From Caryophanales bacterium UBA1231 (GTDB lineage Bacteria; Bacillota_I; Bacilli_A; ML615J-28; CAG-313): 21,489 bases of DNA. The notes beneath the pieces were generated by a model that had not been told where the DNA came from, made no database searches, and worked only from the letters and a program-made list of their open reading frames with translations. The stretch is taken from contig DBWT01000053.1 in the NCBI GenBank assembly GCA_002309035.1, forward strand, positions 6,812 through 28,300, read 5' to 3'. Each line of letters starts with the position of its first letter. Positions within the stretch are counted from its first letter, which is position 1. Below, piece by piece: positions 16,044 to 21,489 of this stretch. The translations under genes were made by a program, and so were the position numbers.

Positions 16044-19000
16044 ATGCCAAATGTAAGTACAATTATACTAATATTGTCATTAGCAGTTTTAGCAATATTA
16101 GTATTATCAACATTGTTTGGTTTCCTTGCGGGTCTAAAAAGGGAAATTAGACTAGTTGTTTTATTCGTAGTTTTACTACTTGTAGTATGGCTACTATTAG
16201 GTAACTCAACAGGAAAGATTCTGGATGGGGTACTTTCATCAAGCAATCAAGCTTCGATCAAAAATCTCTTAGGAATAAAAGCAAGCTTTGAGACTTTGAG
16301 ACAAGCTGTAATGGAATTTCTTAAGGCCAATTTCTCCGATATTAAGGAATTATTGGTAGAAGGCACTAAGACTTATGCATTCGTTAATTCATTGCTTGAT
16401 TTCGCTGTAAGAGCAGTATTCTTAGTTGCTGGTACAATTGTTGTTTACGTATTGTATTTAGTAATTAGATTATTGACATTCATTTTTGGCGGTATTATTA
16501 GACTTTGTACACATAAGAGAAGACAAAGAAAATTAGACAAAAAGCAAGCTAAGATGGATGAAGAAGGTATTGGTGATTCTGTCGTTGCTGTAAAATCTGA
16601 TGTTTACGACGGCGAAGTTGTCATTACTGTTAGTGAAAATCCACGTAAGGTTTATCGTGGAAGAAGAAGATTCTGGGGTGCTCTTCTTGGTTTATTAAGA
16701 GGTGCATTTGTTTGTATTCTTCTTTTAACACCTATTGTTGGTATGCTTTCAATTGTTAAAGAAGTTAAACCTGAAACTGCAAACATGGCAATTGATATGA
16801 TGGGTTCTGATTCTTCTAAGACAGCAGCTAACACTAATAGTGAAATGGCTAACTGGTTACTTGACTTAGCAGATGCATTTGAAGATTCAACTGTTAATAA
16901 AGTATTCAAAGCTCCTGAATATTTCTTCGGTAAACGTTTAGAAGACGTTTTCTTCGATGATATCTTCACTTTGAAAACAGAAACACAAACCATTTATCTA
17001 CGCGAAGATATTATAACACTTATCAAAGTGGCTAACATTCTTCCAGAAGCATATGTTAAAGGTGCTGATATACCTATTAACATCTGGTTGTTAGATGATG
17101 CAAAACAAGACGAACTAATTGATTTACTAAAACAAGTTAAATTGTTCAGTGAAATCATTCCAGTTGGTATTGAATATGCAGGCACATTCCCAGCCGTTAA
17201 AGAATTATTAGAAAAGGCTGATCAATCGCTTCAAGGTTTAATCGATGTTGATTGGAAGAAAGATTTACCAATCATCTTTGATGCACTAAGAGAAGCAATG
17301 GAACTTGGTAATGTCTTAGAAAACTTCGATCCACTACAAATGGATAGTGATGTTCTAAGAAAAGTATGTGAAAATTTAGGTTCAACTGAATTCATCACAG
17401 AATTAATGCCTGTTGTTATTAACTGTGCACTATATGTAAGTGTTGTTGAACAATTCGTTGGTCCATGGGAAAATGGTGAAATTAAGACTGACCACATTTC
17501 ATGGAAAGAAGAATTATTAAGATTAGTAGACGTATATGAATATGTCCAAGAAATGAATTTAGATTTAGATAGCTTAGATATCGATGCTATCCTTGCAGAC
17601 GACTCAAAAACTGCTTTAATGGAAGCTGCACTAAAGACATTAGTAACTGGTAAATTATTCTTAGACGTTCTAGTTCCAATTAGTGATGTAGCTAAGGAAT
17701 ACCAATTAGGTCAACTTGACTACAAACAATTCCAAAACTTAATTAAATTAGTTAATTTGGATGGCGAAGATTGGGCAAATGATATGGGTCTATTTGTTGA
17801 AATGGCAAAAGCTTTACAACAAATGAATCTATTCAATGAAGAAGACATTGCTCTTGATAATGTTGACGCAATTAGAACATTAGTTTCTAACTTCTTTGAC
17901 TTAATGATTTTAAGTGATAAAGTTAACGCTACTCAAATCATGATTGGCGACAAACAATTACCACTTAAGACTCTTTTAGTTGAAACAGCATTAAGCCAAT
18001 TCAAAGTATTCGATACTGACACATTTAAGTTTGAACAATTCACTAATGAAGAAAGAGCTCGTATTGACTGGGCACACGAAAAAGAAGTATTCGTTGGCTT
18101 GGTTGATGAATATGCTAAATTTGTTGATCTTGCTAAAGAACATGAACAAACAGTTCTTGAAGCATTTGGCGATATCTTATCATACTTAGATTATGATGAA
18201 TTCTATGATATCGTTATTGATGCATTAAGTAAAGCTGTTGATTCAGATGTTGCTCTTGCAATCATCCCTCTAGCAATCGACAAATTCATCGTTCCTATTA
18301 TCGATAAATTCGAAGAAGAAGCTGGTTATGATGACCAAAAAGTTACAGAAGGATTCTCTCAAAAATTACGTGAAAGTGCGTTAAAAGAAGAAATCTTAAG
18401 TTTGGTTTACATTATTATGGATGCTAAGCAATTACAAATTGCTAAGATCTTAAATGATGGTTCACTTAATGATGTTCTATTCGGTGCACTAGCATGGATT
18501 CCAAAAGAAGATTCAACTGCATACGAAGTCTTCAACGAAGTATCAGAAGTAATCGGTTATCGTCCTGCTGAAGATGAATTAGCAATCAATGATATTATTA
18601 ACCGTATCTTCAAATCTGCTGTTCTTGATGGTAGAGAAGGTAAAGTAATTCGTATCATTACTGCTGTATATCTAGGCGTACGTTTAACATTAGATGATGT
18701 TGAATCAATCGATTATAGTGAAAACGAAAGATTAGCAATCGTTAATGCCATTTCTGCATTAAAACCAATGTTAACTGATCCTGAATTTAGAGTTCTAAAT
18801 GAAGATGGTCAATTAGACGTTGATTACTTATTATCTTCTGATCACGCTTTACAAGCATTAGAAGGTTTATCTGCATTAATGGATTCTGATTTAATCGCTG
18901 TATTATTACCAGAAGTTTACCATCAATATGTTCTTCCAAAAGATATGATACCAGCTGAAATTGTTGATTTAATTTCAATTCAATCTCATTGGTTAGGTAT

Positions 19001-21489
19001 CGAAGAAGGCTTAAATGGTAAAGAATTAGCACACGATATCAAGTCAGTTCTACAAATTGCTGAAATCGCCGTTAAAGATGGTGCAATCGATTACTACAAA
19101 GACCAGTCAGTTGATCTAAGTATCGAAAACATCGATGGTGATGTAGCAAAGATTTTTGATTTATTCAAAGATTTGAATTTATTAAAGATGAACCCTGAAA
19201 AACTCATGGTTTATGTTTTAAGTAAAATAGGTGTAGAAGTTACTGAAGAAGAACTTAGAGAACTTGATGCTAACTGGCCAAGTGAAATCGAAGTATTAAA
19301 ACAAGTAACACTTGATATTTTAGAAATTGCTCATAACTCTGATTTAGATACTGTTAATGAAATCAAAGACTTCATCAATGAAATCACTAGCGGTAACACA
19401 GAAGTTATCAAAGAAGTCTTCACTCCTGAAAACGTTAATGTTCTAGGTGATTTATTCAAAGATTTAGCTGAATCTAAATTATTGGCTTTAGCAGTATTAC
19501 CACTACTTAACAAGAATTTAGTTCCTGCTTTAGGCTGTGAAGAATTCACAAAAGAAGATTATTCAATCGAAATGATCCAAGATGACTTCAGAACATTAGG
19601 TGATTTAATCCAAGTATTTGCTGATGAAGAAATAGTTGATTTAGCTCTTAACCTAGTTCAAAGAGCTGGTATTATCGGCGGTGAATACGAAGATGTAGCA
19701 ATCCCTTATGCTAAGAGTGATTTAATTAAAGAAGCTATGAAAGATATCTTCAGCTTGAATTTAATGAACACTCCACAAATTAAGCAATTCTTACTTGATC
19801 AAATTAAGAATGTTCTAGGTGATGAACTTGGTGATATCGATGTAAATGATATTGACTTACCTCATGATGCTTCTAAACTTGCAGAAGCAATCGTAAAACT
19901 ATTAGATGCTGCTTCACTTACTGGTAAATTCGGTACAGTACAACAAGCTATTAATTCAATCAATGATTTAATGGAAAATGGTAACTACCAAGAATTCCTT
20001 GATGGTGAATTCCTAAGAGAAGAATTATTAGACGTTGTTGATGCGGTTGATCTAATTTTAGATACAACAATCGTTGGTGTTGTTAAAGATGGCTTAGCTA
20101 GCAAAGTTCTTGACGCACTAAGCGGTGTTATTGAAATCAACCCTGATGAATATCAAGGTGATGACTTAATTCATGATGCACACGTTGTTCTTGACATCGT
20201 TCGAGATGCATTAAGCGAAGAAGTGTTCCCATTCATCAAAAATGCACTTGAATATTTAGATACACCTCTACACAAAGATGGTGTTGAACCAATGAGAATA
20301 CCTACTGGTGAAGCTGTCAAAGAACAAATTCATGATATGATTGAAAAAGTATTTGATTTGAATTTAATCAATACTGATTCAGTAAAACAATTTGTTGTTG
20401 ACAAGCTTGCTGATATAATTCCTGAATTACAAGATACAGATATATCAGTTATTGATTTAAGAGCTGATGGCACTTTAATTGCTGATGCAGTAATTGATTT
20501 ATTACACGCTGCAAGTGCATTTGAAATTGCTAAAAATGCAGAAGACTTAAAACAATTATTAGAAGATGTTCAAGCTGGCAACATTATGGATATTGTTGAT
20601 AAAGCTTTAGATTCTGAACGTTTAGGCGACGCTATCACATCTATATTAGATGCTGTTGATGCATTAGTTGATACTACATTAGTTGATGCATTAGATGATG
20701 GCTTAGTTGATTTCGTTTTAGGCAAACTTGAAGATACAATCTCTATCAATCCAAATGATTATTTAGGTGATCAATTAAGAGAAGACGTTCATACAGTACT
20801 TGATATTGTAAGAAAAGTAGCTGAAAATGAAGCTATGCTTGACTTCTTAGTTGATGCTGCTCGCTATCTAGAAGCATCACCACTTTATAAAGAAGGTTCT
20901 GAAGCTCCAGTAATTCCTTATGGCGAAGGTATCGGCGAATTAACTAAAGAAATCATTGAAGACGTATTTAACTTGAATCTACTTAACGCAACATCTGTAA
21001 AACAATTTGCAGTTGACAAGTTAAATGAATTAATTCCTGCATTCGATGATGTTGATGTTACTGACATCGACTTAAGAAAAGATGGTGAATTAATCGGTGA
21101 AGCTGTTGTTAAATTATTAGATGCTGTTAAAGCTCTTGATTTAATTGATTCACTAGATGACGTTAAAGAACTAATGGATAGAGTAACTAGTGGCGATTTC
21201 ATCGGTTTAGTTGATGAATTAATCGACAATGATGGCTTACATAGAGCATTAGTGGATGTTTTAGAAGCTGTTGATCTAATCATTGACACTACAATCGTTG
21301 ACGCATTAGATGATGGTTTAGTTAAAGTAGCAGCTGAAGCTTTAGCTGATTTATTGAATATCGACAGCCAAGAATATACTGGTGAAATGTTAAGAGAAGA
21401 CATTCACAAAGTTATTGATATGGTTGAAAAGATCATCGATAATGAAGCATTAGTTGACTTCGCTATTGACGCTGCTCGTTATCTAGAAG
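16044..21489 (+). CDS. Giant membrane-anchored repeat protein with CvpA-like N-terminal domain (second of pair, 3' end outside window)
   Basis: I read this frame codon by codon from ATG 16044 to the window end and found no stop: 1815 codons plus one base, so the protein is longer still. AAGAGGTG lies 5 nt before the start. Residues 1-240 form a CvpA-like domain: helices at about 5-30, 37-53, 119-153 and 211-238, with GLKREIR after helix 1, a basic cytosolic linker (154-209, THKRRQRKLDKKQAK...YRGRRRF) and WGALLGLLRGAF entering helix 4. The charge pattern puts the rest outside the cell. From about residue 400 it is an acidic, Leu/Asp/Glu-rich helical repeat. Units open at 404 (DWKKD), 487 (SWKEE), 577 (DWAND), 676 (DWAHE), 891 (DYSENE), 983 (HWLGIEE) and 1078 (NWPSE), continuing in Trp-less form. 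It appears richer in C-ending codons (ATC, TTC, GAC, AAC) than its neighbour. Function unknown. Confidence 0.9.
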   Translation, partial: MPNVSTIILILSLAVLAILVLSTLFGFLAGLKREIRLVVLFVVLLLVVWLLLGNSTGKILDGVLSSSNQASIKNLLGIKASFETLRQAVMEFLKANFSDIKELLVEGTKTYAFVNSLLDFAVRAVFLVAGTIVVYVLYLVIRLLTFIFGGIIRLCTHKRRQRKLDKKQAKMDEEGIGDSVVAVKSDVYDGEVVITVSENPRKVYRGRRRFWGALLGLLRGAFVCILLLTPIVGMLSIVKEVKPETANMAIDMMGSDSSKTAANTNSEMANWLLDLADAFEDSTVNKVFKAPEYFFGKRLEDVFFDDIFTLKTETQTIYLREDIITLIKVANILPEAYVKGADIPINIWLLDDAKQDELIDLLKQVKLFSEIIPVGIEYAGTFPAVKELLEKADQSLQGLIDVDWKKDLPIIFDALREAMELGNVLENFDPLQMDSDVLRKVCENLGSTEFITELMPVVINCALYVSVVEQFVGPWENGEIKTDHISWKEELLRLVDVYEYVQEMNLDLDSLDIDAILADDSKTALMEAALKTLVTGKLFLDVLVPISDVAKEYQLGQLDYKQFQNLIKLVNLDGEDWANDMGLFVEMAKALQQMNLFNEEDIALDNVDAIRTLVSNFFDLMILSDKVNATQIMIGDKQLPLKTLLVETALSQFKVFDTDTFKFEQFTNEERARIDWAHEKEVFVGLVDEYAKFVDLAKEHEQTVLEAFGDILSYLDYDEFYDIVIDALSKAVDSDVALAIIPLAIDKFIVPIIDKFEEEAGYDDQKVTEGFSQKLRESALKEEILSLVYIIMDAKQLQIAKILNDGSLNDVLFGALAWIPKEDSTAYEVFNEVSEVIGYRPAEDELAINDIINRIFKSAVLDGREGKVIRIITAVYLGVRLTLDDVESIDYSENERLAIVNAISALKPMLTDPEFRVLNEDGQLDVDYLLSSDHALQALEGLSALMDSDLIAVLLPEVYHQYVLPKDMIPAEIVDLISIQSHWLGIEEGLNGKELAHDIKSVLQIAEIAVKDGAIDYYKDQSVDLSIENIDGDVAKIFDLFKDLNLLKMNPEKLMVYVLSKIGVEVTEEELRELDANWPSEIEVLKQVTLDILEIAHNSDLDTVNEIKDFINEITSGNTEVIKEVFTPENVNVLGDLFKDLAESKLLALAVLPLLNKNLVPALGCEEFTKEDYSIEMIQDDFRTLGDLIQVFADEEIVDLALNLVQRAGIIGGEYEDVAIPYAKSDLIKEAMKDIFSLNLMNTPQIKQFLLDQIKNVLGDELGDIDVNDIDLPHDASKLAEAIVKLLDAASLTGKFGTVQQAINSINDLMENGNYQEFLDGEFLREELLDVVDAVDLILDTTIVGVVKDGLASKVLDALSGVIEINPDEYQGDDLIHDAHVVLDIVRDALSEEVFPFIKNALEYLDTPLHKDGVEPMRIPTGEAVKEQIHDMIEKVFDLNLINTDSVKQFVVDKLADIIPELQDTDISVIDLRADGTLIADAVIDLLHAASAFEIAKNAEDLKQLLEDVQAGNIMDIVDKALDSERLGDAITSILDAVDALVDTTLVDALDDGLVDFVLGKLEDTISINPNDYLGDQLREDVHTVLDIVRKVAENEAMLDFLVDAARYLEASPLYKEGSEAPVIPYGEGIGELTKEIIEDVFNLNLLNATSVKQFAVDKLNELIPAFDDVDVTDIDLRKDGELIGEAVVKLLDAVKALDLIDSLDDVKELMDRVTSGDFIGLVDELIDNDGLHRALVDVLEAVDLIIDTTIVDALDDGLVKVAAEALADLLNIDSQEYTGEMLREDIHKVIDMVEKIIDNEALVDFAIDAARYLE
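17247..19742 (+). repeat. Degenerate ~85-120-residue helical repeats in the giant protein
   Basis: Unit-opening Trp/Tyr motifs occur at residues 404, 487, 577, 676, 891, 983, 1078 and 1173. The steps are 83, 90, 99, 215 (two units), 92, 95 and 95. Each unit begins W/Y-x-x-E/D and runs into an amphipathic helix such as LLRLVDVYEYVQEMNLDLDS. The units match those of the preceding gene in motif and spacing. Confidence 0.7.
19743..20345 (+). repeat. Higher-order repeat unit 1 (~201 residues)
   Basis: This unit begins DIFSLNLMNTPQIKQF and contains IDVNDIDLPHDASKLAEAIV, LREELLDVVDAVDLILDTTI and HDAHVVLDIVRDAL. The same ordered landmarks recur in the next two units. The LNL landmark is at residue 1238, 201 residues before that of unit 2. 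Confidence 0.8.
20346..20960 (+). repeat. Higher-order repeat unit 2 (~205 residues)
   Basis: This unit begins KVFDLNLINTDSVKQF and contains VIDLRADGTLIADAVIDLLH, LDAVDALVDTTLVDALDDGL and REDVHTVLDIVRKV, ending with DAARYLEASPLYKEG. It is closer to unit 3 than to unit 1; the DNA around the DALDDGL motif is almost identical in units 2 and 3. Confidence 0.85.
20961..21489 (+). repeat. Higher-order repeat unit 3 (cut by the window end)
   Basis: This unit begins DVFNLNLLNATSVKQFAVDK and contains DIDLRKDGELIGEAVVKLLD, VDLIIDTTIVDALDDGL and LREDIHKVIDMVEKI. The window ends inside the DAARYLE landmark. Its LNL landmark is 205 residues after that of unit 2. More units probably follow. Confidence 0.85.

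Noticed and set aside
20918..21403. Minus-strand Ser/Thr/Asn-rich open frame opposite the giant gene
   Set aside because: It arises from repeated GAT, TTA and GAA codons on the plus strand read in reverse. The plus-strand repeats explain it fully.
1..21489. Mycoplasma-type genetic code (TGA = Trp)
   Set aside because: All Trp codons I read are TGG, no TGA occurs inside the genes, and TGA appears to end the gene at 3503-3505.
1..21489. CRISPR array, prophage, transposase or riboswitch
   Set aside because: No short spaced direct repeats, integrase or transposase motifs or recognisable riboswitch cores were seen. The only repeats are protein-level repeats inside the two large genes.

Overview
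The window is 21.5 kb of AT-rich DNA from a low-GC Gram-positive (Bacillota/Mycoplasmatota) bacterium. It is mostly a normal, densely packed chromosome with AGGAG-type ribosome binding sites, TATAAT-type promoters and short U-tailed terminators. Every tryptophan codon I read is TGG, no internal TGA was seen, and TAA, TAG and TGA all occur as stops. The organism therefore probably uses the standard code, which argues against Mycoplasma/Spiroplasma and fits Acholeplasma-, Izemoplasma-, RF39- or Erysipelotrichia-like lineages. I cannot name a species.

Left part (1-8233), housekeeping: the 3' end of ftsH, then rqcP (an S4-domain ribosome rescue factor), a terminator, and maf. The convergent pair yebC-hslO lies on the minus strand. 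A forward operon from a consensus promoter then encodes an unrecognised acidic protein, a 962-residue M16C zinc peptidase and lysyl-tRNA synthetase. After its terminator come tRNA-Tyr and tRNA-Gln with their own consensus promoter and terminator. Proteostasis is a visible theme: FtsH, RqcP, Hsp33 and the M16C peptidase.

Middle part (8266-12880): a forward operon of a membrane protein with a HAAS-like N-terminus and a DUF4097-like beta-repeat ectodomain, glyA and mscL. It is followed by a convergent M55 D-aminopeptidase (DppA-like) on the minus strand.

Right part (12953-21489) is the unusual region: two consecutive forward genes for very large membrane-anchored repeat proteins. The first is complete (926 residues). 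The second starts at 16044 and is still open at the window end (at least 1815 residues). Both start with a CvpA-like four-helix membrane domain whose charge pattern places the rest outside the cell. Both continue as a degenerate helical repeat of about 85-105 residues, each unit opening with a (D/N)-W-x-x-E/D-like motif. In the second protein the late units are also arranged as a higher-order repeat of about 203 residues. Each gene has its own promoter, and a terminator plus a large imperfect hairpin separates them. This pair is the best candidate for an undescribed system, perhaps an extracellular helical scaffold or adhesin anchored by a CvpA-like domain. Its function is not evident from sequence.
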